Shown here: positions 1-8,680 of the stretch, piece by piece | How positions within the stretch are numbered: the stretch's first letter is position 1 | Layout: every line of letters begins with the position of its first letter | Origin: Agromyces archimandritae | GTDB taxonomy: Bacteria > Actinomycetota > Actinomycetes > Actinomycetales > Microbacteriaceae | Length of the DNA: 64,000 nt | Assembly (NCBI RefSeq): GCF_018024495.1 | Contig: NZ_CP071696.1 | Coordinates: forward strand, 62,001 to 126,000 | Direction: 5' to 3' | Notes under the pieces: model-generated | What the model saw: only the letters and a program-made list of their open reading frames with translations | Databases searched by the model: none | What the model was told of the DNA's origin: nothing | Position numbers and translations under genes: made by a program

Positions 1-237
1 GGCTTCCTCATCACAGCCCGGCGGCTCGCGCCGGGAACCGAGCTGCCGCAGTTGAAGCGGCGCCCCTCGAAGGGCGAGTTCAGCGATGAGGACGTCGAGA
101 TCTGGACGCCGGGGGCCCTCGGCGAACGCCAGGTGAGCGCGAAGAGCCTCCGCAAGCGCGCCCGGGCCGCCTCCGCGGCCGCCGCACAGGTCGAGCACGG
201 CCGGGACGAGGCGTCGCCCTCCGATGAGGCGCGTTAG
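1..237 (+). CDS. trmI: tRNA (adenine-N1)-methyltransferase TrmI, C-terminal end (5' partial)
   Basis: The frame is open from base 1 and ends at TAG 235-237, giving the last 78 residues of a protein that starts outside the window. The ending (GFLITARRLAPGTELPQ, then a basic RRPSKGE segment and WTPGALGERQVSAKSLRKR) resembles the C terminus of actinobacterial TrmI, which methylates A58 in the tRNA T-loop using S-adenosylmethionine. The catalytic Rossmann domain is not visible here, so identity rests on the tail and on position: trmI commonly sits just upstream of the paf/tat genes in actinobacteria. An internal ATG at 52 exists but is not the real start. Confidence 0.7.
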   Translation, partial: GFLITARRLAPGTELPQLKRRPSKGEFSDEDVEIWTPGALGERQVSAKSLRKRARAASAAAAQVEHGRDEASPSDEAR

Positions 238-240
238 GCT
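235..240 (+). promoter_or_regulatory. -10 element TAGGCT of the FKBP gene
   Basis: TAGGCT overlaps the trmI stop codon. Transcription would begin near 247, downstream of the GTG at 241 and upstream of the GTG at 286, which supports 286 as the start of the FKBP lipoprotein. Confidence 0.45.
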
Positions 241-285
241 GTGCTGGGTCCGTTCCCATCCGTCCGAACGAAGAATCGAGGATCT

Positions 286-1209
286 GTGCGCTCGAAGATC
301 GCCGCGCTCGCCGGCATCGGCCTGATCGCCGCCGCTCTCACGGGGTGTGCGACCGCTTCCGCAGACTCCGCGCCGGGTTCCTCGTCCGAGGCCGTCACGG
401 CCACCGGCGAGTTCGGCACCGCGCCCGAGGTCGAGTTCCCGACGCCGCTCATGTCGAGCCGCACCGAGTGCAGCGTCCTCATCGAGGGCGACGGGGAGCC
501 GATCACGGGCACGCAGTACGTGCAGGGCGCGGTGACGTTCCTGAACGGTGCGACGGGGCAGGTCATCCAGGCCGCCGGCTACGACGACGCCCCGGTCGAG
601 CTGCCGCTCGGGCAGTTCCCGCCCGGAGTCGCCGACGGCATCTCCTGCGGCAGCGAGGGCGGCCGCGTCGCGATCGTGATCCCGCCGGACGAGGGCTACG
701 GCCCGCAGGGCATGCAGCTCGGCCTCGACACGGAGGATCGCCTCGTCCTCGTCGTCGACATCGTCCAGGCGTTCCCGCCGCGGGCCGACGGCGCCGTGCA
801 GCTTTCGAAGGACGGCTTCCCGGCGGTCGTGCTCGCGCCCGACGGGCGCCCGGGCATCACGGTGCCGAAGAAGGATGCGCCGGAGGAGTTCGACTCCGAG
901 GTGCTGAAGGCCGGCGACGGCGAGACCGTGCAGGACGGCGACCGCGTCGTCGTGCACTACACGGGTGTGCTGTGGGACGACAACACGGTCTTCGACTCCT
1001 CGTGGGAGGACGGTGCGCCGGTCGCGTTCCAGGTCGGCGAGAACGGCGAGGTCGTCCCGGGGTTCTCGAAGGCGATCGTCGGGCAGCAGGTCGGTTCGCA
1101 GGTCGTGGCGATCATCCCGCCCGAAGACGGCTACGGCGATCAGGTCGCCGGATCCATCCCGGCCGGCTCGACGCTCGTCTTCGTCATCGACATCCTCGGC
1201 ATCGCCTGA
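286..1209 (+). CDS. FKBP-type peptidyl-prolyl cis-trans isomerase, lipoprotein
   Basis: A secreted lipid-anchored proline isomerase thought to help fold exported proteins. From GTG 286 the product is 307 residues and begins with a basic n-region, a hydrophobic segment and the lipobox LTGC. The C-terminal ~100 residues form a recognisable FKBP domain (GDRVVVHYTGVLWDDNTVFDSSW, then PGFSKAIVGQQVGSQ and IIPPEDGYGDQ). Residues ~60-190 look like a second, degenerate FKBP copy (VIPPDEGYGPQG). The in-frame GTG at 241 is rejected because the -10 TAGGCT ends at 240; GAGGA at 278-282 lies just before 286, although the 3-nt spacing is short. It sits between trmI and pafB, where other actinobacteria carry the Pup-proteasome genes. 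Confidence 0.85.
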   Translation: MRSKIAALAGIGLIAAALTGCATASADSAPGSSSEAVTATGEFGTAPEVEFPTPLMSSRTECSVLIEGDGEPITGTQYVQGAVTFLNGATGQVIQAAGYDDAPVELPLGQFPPGVADGISCGSEGGRVAIVIPPDEGYGPQGMQLGLDTEDRLVLVVDIVQAFPPRADGAVQLSKDGFPAVVLAPDGRPGITVPKKDAPEEFDSEVLKAGDGETVQDGDRVVVHYTGVLWDDNTVFDSSWEDGAPVAFQVGENGEVVPGFSKAIVGQQVGSQVVAIIPPEDGYGDQVAGSIPAGSTLVFVIDILGIA

Positions 1210-1256
1210 TTCCCACCTCGCCCGGGGCTTTCGGGCCGCAGACGGCCGCGGTTCAG

Positions 1257-1262
1257 TAGGAT
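1257..1262 (+). promoter_or_regulatory. Leaderless -10 TAGGAT of pafB
   Basis: TAGGAT followed by 7 nt and then the pafB GTG at 1270. No Shine-Dalgarno sequence is present, so the transcript probably begins at the start codon. Confidence 0.55.
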
Positions 1263-1269
1263 CGCTGCT

Positions 1270-2286
1270 GTGTCGGAGTCCAGGTCCGCCGAGCCTCGCA
1301 TCGCCGTCGAGGATCGGCTCTTCAGCCTCGTGCTCGCGCTGCTCGCGACCGAGTCGGGGCTCGTGAAGTCCGAGATCCTCCGCACCGTGCGCGGCTACGC
1401 GGAGCGTTACGACGAGCGCGGCCGCAATGAGAGCCTCGAGCGGCAGTTCGAGCGCGACAAGGACGATCTGCGCGAGCTCGGCATCCCCCTCGAGACGGTC
1501 GAGGCTCCCGACCGGCCGGGCGACAACCAGGCGCTCAGGTACCGCATCCCGAAGCGCCTCTACGATCTGCCCGAGTCGCTGACGTTCACCCCCGAGGAGT
1601 TCGCCCTGCTCGGCCTGGCCGCCGAAGTGTGGCGCGAGGCCTCCCTCTCGGCGGACTCGCAGCGCGCCCTGACCAAGCTGCGTTCGCTCGGCGTCGAGCC
1701 GCGCGAGCCCGTGATCGGCTACGCGCCGCGCCTGCGGGTGCGCGAGGCGTCGTTCGAACCGTTGCGGCAGGCCCTCGACCGTCGCCAGGCGGTGCGCTTC
1801 GACTATCTGAAGCCGGGGGAGGCTCAGCCGCGCCGCCGCACGGTGGAGCCGCATGCGCTGGTGCTGCACGAGGGTCGCTGGCACCTGCACGGTCTGGACC
1901 GCGAGGCGAAGGCGCCGCGCACCTTCCTCCTGTCCCGCATCGTGGATGCCGTCCATCCGGTGCCCGGTCAGGCGGCCGGGTTCGACGCCCCGCCGGCCGG
2001 CGTCGAGCGCCGCGTGATCGACGAGCTCGAGGAGATCCGCCTCGGCAACGTCGCCGAGCTCGAGGTGGAGGCGGGCAGCGATGCGGCCGTGCGCCTCGGC
2101 AAGCGTGCGGGGGCGGATGCCGGGGCGGATGCGATCAGCCTGCACTACACGGACGAGGCGATCCTCGCCGACGAGCTCGCCGGCTTCGGCCCCGAGGTGC
2201 GGGTGGTGTCGCCGGCGAGCCTGCGGGATGCGGTCGTGGAGCGGCTGCGTGCGGTCGCGACCGCCGCGGACGGGGGCGGCGTATGA
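1270..2286 (+). CDS. pafB: WYL-domain transcriptional regulator PafB
   Basis: PafB and PafC together activate the RecA/LexA-independent DNA-damage response of actinobacteria. The 338-residue product has an N-terminal winged HTH (about 1-85; RLFSLVLALLATESGLVKSEILRTV), a central WYL domain (WHLHGLD with DFY-like RFDYLKPG upstream, about 150-235) and a C-terminal WCX region. The GTG start at 1270 is fixed by the -10 TAGGAT 7 nt upstream. The stop overlaps the pafC ATG (ATGA at 2283-2286), as expected for translational coupling of the two partners. Despite the name (proteasome accessory factor), no Pup ligase or proteasome gene is present nearby. Confidence 0.9.
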   Translation: MSESRSAEPRIAVEDRLFSLVLALLATESGLVKSEILRTVRGYAERYDERGRNESLERQFERDKDDLRELGIPLETVEAPDRPGDNQALRYRIPKRLYDLPESLTFTPEEFALLGLAAEVWREASLSADSQRALTKLRSLGVEPREPVIGYAPRLRVREASFEPLRQALDRRQAVRFDYLKPGEAQPRRRTVEPHALVLHEGRWHLHGLDREAKAPRTFLLSRIVDAVHPVPGQAAGFDAPPAGVERRVIDELEEIRLGNVAELEVEAGSDAAVRLGKRAGADAGADAISLHYTDEAILADELAGFGPEVRVVSPASLRDAVVERLRAVATAADGGGV

Positions 2287-3278
2287 ACCGGCGGCCGGCG
2301 AAGGCGGCCGACAAGCTCGTCTTCGTGCTCTCCCTCGTGCCGTACCTCCTCGAGCAAGGGGTGGTCGACGTCGCCGAGGCCGCCGAGCATTTCGGCGTCG
2401 CCGAGGAGGAGATCCGCGACGCCGTGCGCCTGATCGCGACCTCGGGGCTGCCGGGGGAGACGAGCACCTACCTGCCGAACGACCTCTTCGACATCGACTG
2501 GGATTCCTTCCTCGACGACGATGTGATCGTGATCGTGCACCATGTCGCGATCGACGACACGCCGCGGCTGTCGGCGCGCGAGGCGGCGGCGCTCATCGCG
2601 GGCCTGCAGTACCTGTCGGCGCTGCCGGAGAACGTGGGGCATGCCGGGCTCGGCTCGCTCATGGCGAAGCTCACCGAGGGGGCTTCTGCGGCCCCGTCGC
2701 GCCTCGCGGTCGCCGAGACCGCGTCGGATGCGGGGCTCGGGATCATCCGCGAGGCGGTCGGGCGCGGCCGGCAGATCGAGTTCGACTACGTCAACGGCGT
2801 CGGCGAGCGGATGCGGCGGCGCGCCGATCCCGTGCACATCGCCTCGCTGGGGCAGGACTGGTACGTGCAGGCGTACTGCCATCTGCGCGAGGACTTCCGG
2901 GTCTTCCGGCTCGATCGGATGAGCGGTCTGGCGCTCACCGACGAGCCGATCGGCGACCATACGGATCGCCCGCCGCTGCCGGAGGCGATCTTCCGGGGCT
3001 CCGACAGCGACCTCCGGGTCGTGGTGGACGTCGCGCCGGGGGCGCTCACGCTCTTGTCGGATTATCGGGCGGATCGCAGCGCCGAACAGGTCGACGGCCT
3101 CACCCGCGTCACGCTCCGCGTCGCCCACTACCACGGGCTGAAGCGGCTGGTGGCGGGGCTGCCGGGGCTCGTGACGGTGGTCGCGCCCGAGGAGGCGCGG
3201 CGAGCCGTCGCGGAGTGGGCGCGGGCCGGACTCGAGCGCTACGGCTTGCCCGGTGCCTCGCACGGGTCGAGCGGGTAG
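2283..3278 (+). CDS. pafC: WYL-domain transcriptional regulator PafC
   Basis: Partner of PafB in the mitomycin-responsive DNA-damage regulon. The product is 331 residues with an N-terminal HTH (DKLVFVLSLVPYLLEQGVVD, recognition part AEAAEHFGVAEEEIRD), a WYL domain (IEFDYVNGVGERMRRR, SLGQDWYVQAYCHLRED, FRVFRLDRM) and a WCX tail. In this copy the WYL signature reads WYV. The ATG at 2283 overlaps the pafB stop. Its own stop codon lies within the TAGACT -10-like element for tatA (3276-3281). Confidence 0.9.
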   Translation: MNRRPAKAADKLVFVLSLVPYLLEQGVVDVAEAAEHFGVAEEEIRDAVRLIATSGLPGETSTYLPNDLFDIDWDSFLDDDVIVIVHHVAIDDTPRLSAREAAALIAGLQYLSALPENVGHAGLGSLMAKLTEGASAAPSRLAVAETASDAGLGIIREAVGRGRQIEFDYVNGVGERMRRRADPVHIASLGQDWYVQAYCHLREDFRVFRLDRMSGLALTDEPIGDHTDRPPLPEAIFRGSDSDLRVVVDVAPGALTLLSDYRADRSAEQVDGLTRVTLRVAHYHGLKRLVAGLPGLVTVVAPEEARRAVAEWARAGLERYGLPGASHGSSG

Positions 3279-3314
3279 ACTGGCCCAAACCTCCCCGAGC
3301 ATTGGACGGACCTC

Positions 3315-3587
3315 ATGTTGCAAGGCTTTACCGGTTTGCATGCGCTGATCATCCTCGTGGTGATCCTGCTGCTCTTCGGCGCGCCGAAGCTCCCCGCGCT
3401 CGCCCGCAGCCTCGGGCAATCGATGAAGATCCTGAAGAACGAGGTGCGCTCCGACGGCGGCGACGACGCGGCCGCGGAGGGCGAGCCCGGCGCCGAGGCC
3501 GGCACCGGCTCGAAGAAGCTCGCGAACGGGTCCGCATCGGCGACCGACGCGAAGAAGCCCGGCGGCGAGCCGGGCTCGAACGCCTGA
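3315..3587 (+). CDS. tatA: Sec-independent protein translocase subunit TatA
   Basis: Forms the pore-like component of the twin-arginine export system in the cytoplasmic membrane. The 90-residue product has a short N-terminal transmembrane helix (GLHALIILVVILLLFG), the conserved FGAPKLPALARSLGQS hinge and amphipathic helix, and a charged unstructured tail. It follows pafC by 36 nt; TAGACT at 3276-3281 could give it a promoter with a ~27-nt leader. tatC follows 4 nt after the stop, so the two form an operon. No tatB is seen nearby, as is usual for actinobacteria where tatB is elsewhere. Confidence 0.93.
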   Translation: MLQGFTGLHALIILVVILLLFGAPKLPALARSLGQSMKILKNEVRSDGGDDAAAEGEPGAEAGTGSKKLANGSASATDAKKPGGEPGSNA

Positions 3588-3591
3588 CCCC

Positions 3592-4404
3592 GTGACGGCC
3601 ACGCGTGCGCGCGGGGCGAAGAATCCCGAGCGGCGGATGTCGCTCGGCGACCACCTGCGCGAACTCCGCAAGCGGCTGTTCATCGCCGCGGCCGCGATCC
3701 TCGTCGGTGCCGGCGTCGGCATCTGGCAGGCCGATCTCATCCTCGATGCGATCCGCGCACCGCTCGAGAGGATCGCGGCGACCCATCCCGACGCCGACGT
3801 CGACTTCTCGCTGTTCTACGGCACGATCACCGGATCCTTCGACCTGCGCATGCAGGTCGGCCTGACCGTCGGCGTCGTCATCACGAGCCCCGTCTGGCTC
3901 TACCAGGTCTTCGCCTTCCTCGTCCCCGGGCTGAAGCGGCGGGAGCGTCGCTTCACGCTCGCCTTCTTCATCTCGGCGGTCCCGTTGTTCATCGCCGGAT
4001 GCGCGGCCGGCTGGTTCGTGCTTCCGAACATCGTGCGGCTCATGCTCGGCTTCGTGCCGGCCCAAGACATCCCGCTGCTCGACGCCAAGCTCTACTACGA
4101 CTTCGTGCTGAAGCTCGTGCTGGCCGTCGGCATCGCCTTCGTCGTGCCGGTGTTCATCGTGCTGCTGAACTTCGCCGGCATCCTGAGCGCGGCCGCGATC
4201 ATCAAGGGCTGGCGCGTCGCGGTGCTCACGATCACGCTCTTCACCGCGATCGCGACGCCCGCCGCCGATGTGATGTCGATGTTCCTGCTGGCCGTGCCCA
4301 TGGTGGTGCTGTACTTCGCGGCCTGGTTCATCGCCTGGTTGCACGACCGCCGGGTCGCCAAACGCCAGCGCGCCGAATTCGGCACCGCCTTCGCCGAGGG
4401 ATGA
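3592..4404 (+). CDS. tatC: Sec-independent protein translocase subunit TatC
   Basis: The twin-arginine signal-peptide receptor. The 270-residue product starts with GTG 4 nt after tatA and shows the family hallmark MSLGDHLRELRKRL at the N terminus, then about six transmembrane segments (e.g. LFIAAAAILVGAGVGIW, VGLTVGVVITSPVWLYQVF, VLTITLFTAIATPAADV). PGLKRRERR precedes the third helix as in other TatC proteins. Length and topology match the family. Confidence 0.95.
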   Translation: MTATRARGAKNPERRMSLGDHLRELRKRLFIAAAAILVGAGVGIWQADLILDAIRAPLERIAATHPDADVDFSLFYGTITGSFDLRMQVGLTVGVVITSPVWLYQVFAFLVPGLKRRERRFTLAFFISAVPLFIAGCAAGWFVLPNIVRLMLGFVPAQDIPLLDAKLYYDFVLKLVLAVGIAFVVPVFIVLLNFAGILSAAAIIKGWRVAVLTITLFTAIATPAADVMSMFLLAVPMVVLYFAAWFIAWLHDRRVAKRQRAEFGTAFAEG

Positions 4405-4438
4405 CCGCGGCGGGCGCCGCATCGCGGCGCATGCCCCG

Positions 4439-4444
4439 TAGGCT
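4439..4444 (+). promoter_or_regulatory. Leaderless -10 TAGGCT of the helicase gene
   Basis: TAGGCT, 6 nt (GGAGGC), then GTG 4451. The GGAGG is only 1 nt from the start codon, too close to serve as a ribosome binding site, which favours a leaderless mRNA. Confidence 0.5.
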
Positions 4445-4450
4445 GGAGGC

Positions 4451-6880
4451 GTGACGAGCCTTTCGCCGGCCGAACGGTACGCCCTATCGAAGCAGCGGTC
4501 GCGGCAACCGCGCGTGCAGGACTTCGCGGCCGGCCTCCGCTTCGACCTGGACCCCTTCCAGCGAGCGGCGTGCACCGCGCTCGACGAGGGCCGCAGCGTC
4601 CTCGTCGCCGCCCCGACGGGCGCCGGCAAGACGATCGTGGCCGAGTTCTCCGTGTACCTCGCGATGCAGACGACGAACGACAAGGTCTTCTACACGACGC
4701 CCATCAAGGCCCTGTCGAACCAGAAGTACCAGGAGTTCGTCGAGGCGTGGGGGGCGGATGCCGTGGGGCTCCTCACGGGCGACACGAACATCAACTCGGG
4801 TGCCCGCATCGTCGTCATGACGACCGAGGTGCTGCGCAACATGCTCTACGCCGATTCGCCGCTGCTCGACCGCCTCGCCTACGTCGTCATGGACGAGGTG
4901 CATTACCTCGCCGACCGCTTCCGCGGTGCGGTGTGGGAGGAGGTCATCATCCACCTCCCCGAGGCGGTGCGGCTCGTCTCCCTGTCGGCGACCGTCTCCA
5001 ACGCGGAGGAGTTCGGCGACTGGCTGCAGGCCGTCCGCGGCGACACCGACGTCATCGTCTCCGAGGATCGCCCGGTGCCGCTCGAGCAGCACGTGCTCGT
5101 GCAGGAGAAGCTGCTGGACCTCTTCGACGGCTCGGGTGCGAATGCCGCGAACCGGGTGAATCCCGAACTGCAGCGCCTGGCGCGCACCACGCGCTCCCTC
5201 GGCCAGCGTTCCCAGCGCGGCCGCCGCGGCAGCGACCGCGGGCGTTCGCACCGCGTCGAGGGCCGGCGCCGCATCGACCGGCCGGAGGTCGTCGCCCTGC
5301 TGCAGGGCAAGAACCTGCTGCCGGCGATCGTGTTCATCTTCTCGCGGGCCGGATGCGATCAGGCCGTGCGCCAGGTGCTGCGCAGCGGCATCCGCCTCAC
5401 CGACACCGCCGAGCGGGAGGAGATCCGCGGCATCGTCGAGGAACGGGCGCGCCTGCTCCGCGATGAGGATCTCGCCGTCCTCGGGTACTGGGACTGGCTC
5501 GAAGCGCTCATGCGCGGCGTCGCCGCCCATCACGCCGGTATGCTGCCGGCGTTCAAGGAGGTCGTCGAGGAGCTCTTCCAGAAGAAGCTCTTGAAGGTGG
5601 TCTTCGCGACCGAGACGCTCGCCCTCGGCGTCAACATGCCGGCGCGCAGCGTCATGCTCGAAAAGCTCGAGAAGTTCAACGGCGAGGCGCGGGTGCCGAT
5701 CACGCCGGGGGAGTACACGCAGCTGACCGGCCGCGCCGGTCGGCGCGGCATCGATGTCGAGGGGCACTCGGTCATCCAGTGGGTCGACGGGCTCGACCCC
5801 GAGGCCGTCGCCGCCCTCGCCTCGCGGCGCAGCTACCCGATGAACTCGAGCTTCCGGCCGACGTACAACATGGCCGTGAACCTCATCGAGCAGTTCGGGC
5901 GCGAACGCACCCGGCAGGTCCTCGAACAGTCCTTCGCGCAGTTCCAGGCCGACCGGGCCGTCGTCGACCTGGCCCGAACCCTCCGCAAGCAGGAGGATTC
6001 GCTCGCCGGCTACGAGCAGGCTATGCAGTGCCATCTCGGCGACTTCGGCGAGTACGCCGCGATCCGCCGCCGCATCGGCTCGCTCGAACGCGAGCATTCG
6101 AAGGGGAACACGAGCCACGCCAAGCGGGAGCGTCTGCAGCGCGAGCTCGGCGCCGAGCGCAAACGCATGCGGGCCCACCCGTGCCACGGCTGCGCCGAAC
6201 GCGAGGCGCATGCCCGCTGGGCCGAACGGTGGTGGCGCCTGAAGCAGGAGCACGATGCCCTCGCCGGGCAGATCCGTTCGCGCACCGGCCAGGTCGCGAA
6301 GGTCTTCGACCGCGTCACCGAGGTGCTGCAGGAGCTCGGCTACCTGCAGCGCGCCGACGACGGCGCCCTCGCGCCGACGGCGGCCGGCCGCACCCTGCGA
6401 CGTATCTACGGCGACCGCGACCTGCTCGTGGCCGAATGCCTGCGCCGCGGCATCTGGAACGGGCTCGACACGGCATCCGTCGCCGCCATGGCCGCCGCAC
6501 TCGTCTACGAACCGCGCCGCGAAGACGCCCATGTCGACCCCCGGAGCCTGCCGCGCGGCCGCTTCCGCGAGGCGTTCGACCGCACCCTCGACGCCTGGGT
6601 CGAGCTCGACGACGTCGAGCATGCGCACCGGCTGCCGGGCACCGAGCAGCCCTCGCCGGCGCTGGCGGGCCCGATGCACTCGTGGGCGAGCGGAGCCGGG
6701 CTCGGCGCCGTGCTCGACGAGGCCGAACTGGCGGCCGGAGACTTCGTGCGCTGGACGAAACAGGTCATCGACCTGCTCGATCAGATCTCGATCGTCGCCG
6801 ATGCCGAGCTCGGTGCGACCGCCCGCGCCGTGATCGACGCGGTGCGGCGCGGCGTCGTCGTCGACCTCGTCGCAAGCTGA
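4451..6880 (+). CDS. helY: Ski2/Mtr4-like DEVH-box RNA helicase (HelY family)
   Basis: An ATP-dependent helicase of superfamily 2, 809 residues. Visible motifs in order are a Q-motif region (FDLDPFQRAACTALDEG), Walker A APTGAGKT, TTPIKALSNQK (Ia), MDEVHYL (II), SLSATVSN (III), FATETLALGVNMPARSV (V) and QLTGRAGRRGID (VI). A basic linker (RSLGQRSQRGRRGSDRGRS) lies between the two RecA-like lobes, followed by a C-terminal DSHCT-type helical domain. The tatC-helY order is conserved in actinobacteria. The RNA substrate is unknown; a role in RNA turnover is inferred from the Ski2/Mtr4 family. Confidence 0.9.
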   Translation: MTSLSPAERYALSKQRSRQPRVQDFAAGLRFDLDPFQRAACTALDEGRSVLVAAPTGAGKTIVAEFSVYLAMQTTNDKVFYTTPIKALSNQKYQEFVEAWGADAVGLLTGDTNINSGARIVVMTTEVLRNMLYADSPLLDRLAYVVMDEVHYLADRFRGAVWEEVIIHLPEAVRLVSLSATVSNAEEFGDWLQAVRGDTDVIVSEDRPVPLEQHVLVQEKLLDLFDGSGANAANRVNPELQRLARTTRSLGQRSQRGRRGSDRGRSHRVEGRRRIDRPEVVALLQGKNLLPAIVFIFSRAGCDQAVRQVLRSGIRLTDTAEREEIRGIVEERARLLRDEDLAVLGYWDWLEALMRGVAAHHAGMLPAFKEVVEELFQKKLLKVVFATETLALGVNMPARSVMLEKLEKFNGEARVPITPGEYTQLTGRAGRRGIDVEGHSVIQWVDGLDPEAVAALASRRSYPMNSSFRPTYNMAVNLIEQFGRERTRQVLEQSFAQFQADRAVVDLARTLRKQEDSLAGYEQAMQCHLGDFGEYAAIRRRIGSLEREHSKGNTSHAKRERLQRELGAERKRMRAHPCHGCAEREAHARWAERWWRLKQEHDALAGQIRSRTGQVAKVFDRVTEVLQELGYLQRADDGALAPTAAGRTLRRIYGDRDLLVAECLRRGIWNGLDTASVAAMAAALVYEPRREDAHVDPRSLPRGRFREAFDRTLDAWVELDDVEHAHRLPGTEQPSPALAGPMHSWASGAGLGAVLDEAELAAGDFVRWTKQVIDLLDQISIVADAELGATARAVIDAVRRGVVVDLVAS

Positions 6881-6939
6881 CGGCGACCGCTCCGGATCCA
6901 CCCGGTAGGTGCCCGATCCGACGCACAGCGTTCCCCGTC

Positions 6940-6945
6940 TACGCT
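6940..6945 (+). promoter_or_regulatory. Leaderless -10 TACGCT of lnt
   Basis: TACGCT followed by 6 nt (GGATCC) and the GTG at 6952. Confidence 0.5.
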
Positions 6946-6951
6946 GGATCC

Positions 6952-8586
6952 GTGCCCCTCACCCCCTCCCCGTTCCCCGGCCCGCGGCTGCCGCTCTGGG
7001 TCGCCCTCGTGCTCGCCGCAGGCTCCGGCGTCGCCTTCGACGCGGCCTTCCCCGATCGGGCCTGGTGGGCGCTCGCGCCCCTCGCGCTCGTGGGGTTCTT
7101 CGTCGCGCTCACGGGTCGCGGTTTCTGGTCGGGGGCGCTGACCGGTCTCGTCGGCGCCGGGGCCTTCTGGCTCGTGCACATCGAGTGGCTGACCCTGTAC
7201 CTCGGGCTCGTGCCGTGGCTGGCCCTGGCCGTCGTGCAGACCCTCTTCTACGCGGTCGGCTTCGGCCTGATCGCCCTGCTGCTCACGCGCGGGCAGCTCG
7301 TGTTCTCGGGCCGCGGCGGCCGGCTGCTGCTCCTGCCGGTGCTCGTCGCCGGGCTCTGGACGGGCATCGAGGGGCTCACGGCGGTCTGGCCGTACGACGG
7401 CTTCGCATGGGGCCGGGTGGCCGCCTCGCAGACCGAGGGGGCGTTCGCCTCGCTCCTCGGGTGGATCGGCCCGGCCGGTACGGGCTTCGTGCTCGCCTGG
7501 GTCGCGGCGTTCGCGGTGCAGCTCGGCCGCGAGACGATCCGCGAGCGGATGCCGTCGCTCGCTGCGACCGAAGCGCCGGCCGGGGCGTTGCGCGGCCGGC
7601 ATCCGTTCACGGGCACTCCCGGCACCCGTGGGCGACTGCTGGTGCGTCTCACGGGGCTCACCGCGGCGGTGGCCGTGCTCGCGGTGTTCCCGGCGTGGCC
7701 TGCGCCGACCGAGGGCACCCTGAAGCTCGCCGCCGTGCAGGGCGGCGTCGACGCCTCGCTGTTCAGCGCGACGCCGTCGAACGAGATCATGCAGGCGCAC
7801 ATCGATGAGACCGTGCGCGGCGTCGACGAGGACGTCGAGCTCGTCGTGTGGCCCGAGAACGGCGTCGCCCTCGACCCCGAACGCGTGCCGGCATCCGCCG
7901 AGGTGCTCGACTCGCTCACCGAGCGCTACGGCGCCGCGTTCACGGGCGGCACCATCCAGGAGCGCGACGGCGAGTTCTTCAACACCTCGCTGCTGTGGGA
8001 GGAGGGCGCGGGCCTCACGGACCGCTACGACAAGGCGCATCCCGTGCCGTTCGCGGAATATATGCCGGATCGGGCATTCTGGCGGCCCTTCGCGCCCGAG
8101 CTCATCGACATGGTCACGCGCGACTACACGAAGGGCACGCGCGACAACGTCTTCGACGTCGCCGGCATCGTCGCCGGCGTCGCGATCTGCTTCGATATCG
8201 CAGACGACCACCTCGTGCACACGATGATCGACGACGGCGCGGAACTCATCCTCGCGCAGACGAACAACGCCGATTTCGGGCACACGGACGAGAGCCTGCA
8301 GCAGCTGGCGATCGCGCGCATGCGGGCGATCGAGACCGGTCGTTCGGTCGTGAACATCTCGACGGTCGGCACGAGCGCGATCATCCGCCCCGACGGGTCG
8401 ACGATGGCGGATCTGCCGACGTGGCAGCCGGGCACCATGATCGAGGCGGTTCCGTTGGCGACCACCGTGACGCCGGCGAGCCTGCTCGGCCGTCAGATCG
8501 AGCAGCTCGTCTCGTTCTTCGCCCTCGCCGGCGCCCTCATCGTCATGCTGCGGCGGAACCCCGGCGCGGAGCGGGGCTCCCGCTGA
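6952..8586 (+). CDS. lnt: Apolipoprotein N-acyltransferase
   Basis: Adds the third acyl chain to the N-terminal cysteine of lipoproteins at the membrane. The product is 544 residues from GTG 6952, chosen because the -10 TACGCT lies 6 nt upstream. The N-terminal ~220 residues form a hydrophobic multi-pass region (LPLWVALVLAAGSGVAFDAAF, GLVPWLALAVVQTLFYAVGF and others). The C-terminal half is a carbon-nitrogen hydrolase domain with the Glu region VVWPENGV, the Lys region YDKAHPVPFAEYMP and the Cys region VAICFDIADD. The residue two after the catalytic Cys is Asp here, where E. coli Lnt has Glu. A final transmembrane helix follows. It is not fused to a dolichol-phosphate mannose synthase as in some actinobacteria. 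Confidence 0.9.
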   Translation: MPLTPSPFPGPRLPLWVALVLAAGSGVAFDAAFPDRAWWALAPLALVGFFVALTGRGFWSGALTGLVGAGAFWLVHIEWLTLYLGLVPWLALAVVQTLFYAVGFGLIALLLTRGQLVFSGRGGRLLLLPVLVAGLWTGIEGLTAVWPYDGFAWGRVAASQTEGAFASLLGWIGPAGTGFVLAWVAAFAVQLGRETIRERMPSLAATEAPAGALRGRHPFTGTPGTRGRLLVRLTGLTAAVAVLAVFPAWPAPTEGTLKLAAVQGGVDASLFSATPSNEIMQAHIDETVRGVDEDVELVVWPENGVALDPERVPASAEVLDSLTERYGAAFTGGTIQERDGEFFNTSLLWEEGAGLTDRYDKAHPVPFAEYMPDRAFWRPFAPELIDMVTRDYTKGTRDNVFDVAGIVAGVAICFDIADDHLVHTMIDDGAELILAQTNNADFGHTDESLQQLAIARMRAIETGRSVVNISTVGTSAIIRPDGSTMADLPTWQPGTMIEAVPLATTVTPASLLGRQIEQLVSFFALAGALIVMLRRNPGAERGSR

Positions 8587-8629
8587 CACGGGGCGCCGCC
8601 GAAGGCGCCGGAAGCCTCCGCCGACACGA

Positions 8630-8666
8630 CGAAGCCGGGCGGTGCCTTCGCAACCGTCCGGCTTCG
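8630..8666. terminator. Bidirectional hairpin between lnt and rbpA
   Basis: Arms 8630-8643 and 8653-8666 pair over 14 bp with one G.U, around a 9-nt loop, between the converging lnt and rbpA genes. There is no U-tract. Confidence 0.6.
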
Positions 8667-8680
8667 GGGGGGTCTCGGTG

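Noticed and set aside
241..286. GTG 241 as the start of the FKBP lipoprotein
   Set aside because: The -10 TAGGCT ends at 240, so a transcript would start downstream of 241; starting at 286 also yields a normal lipoprotein signal peptide.
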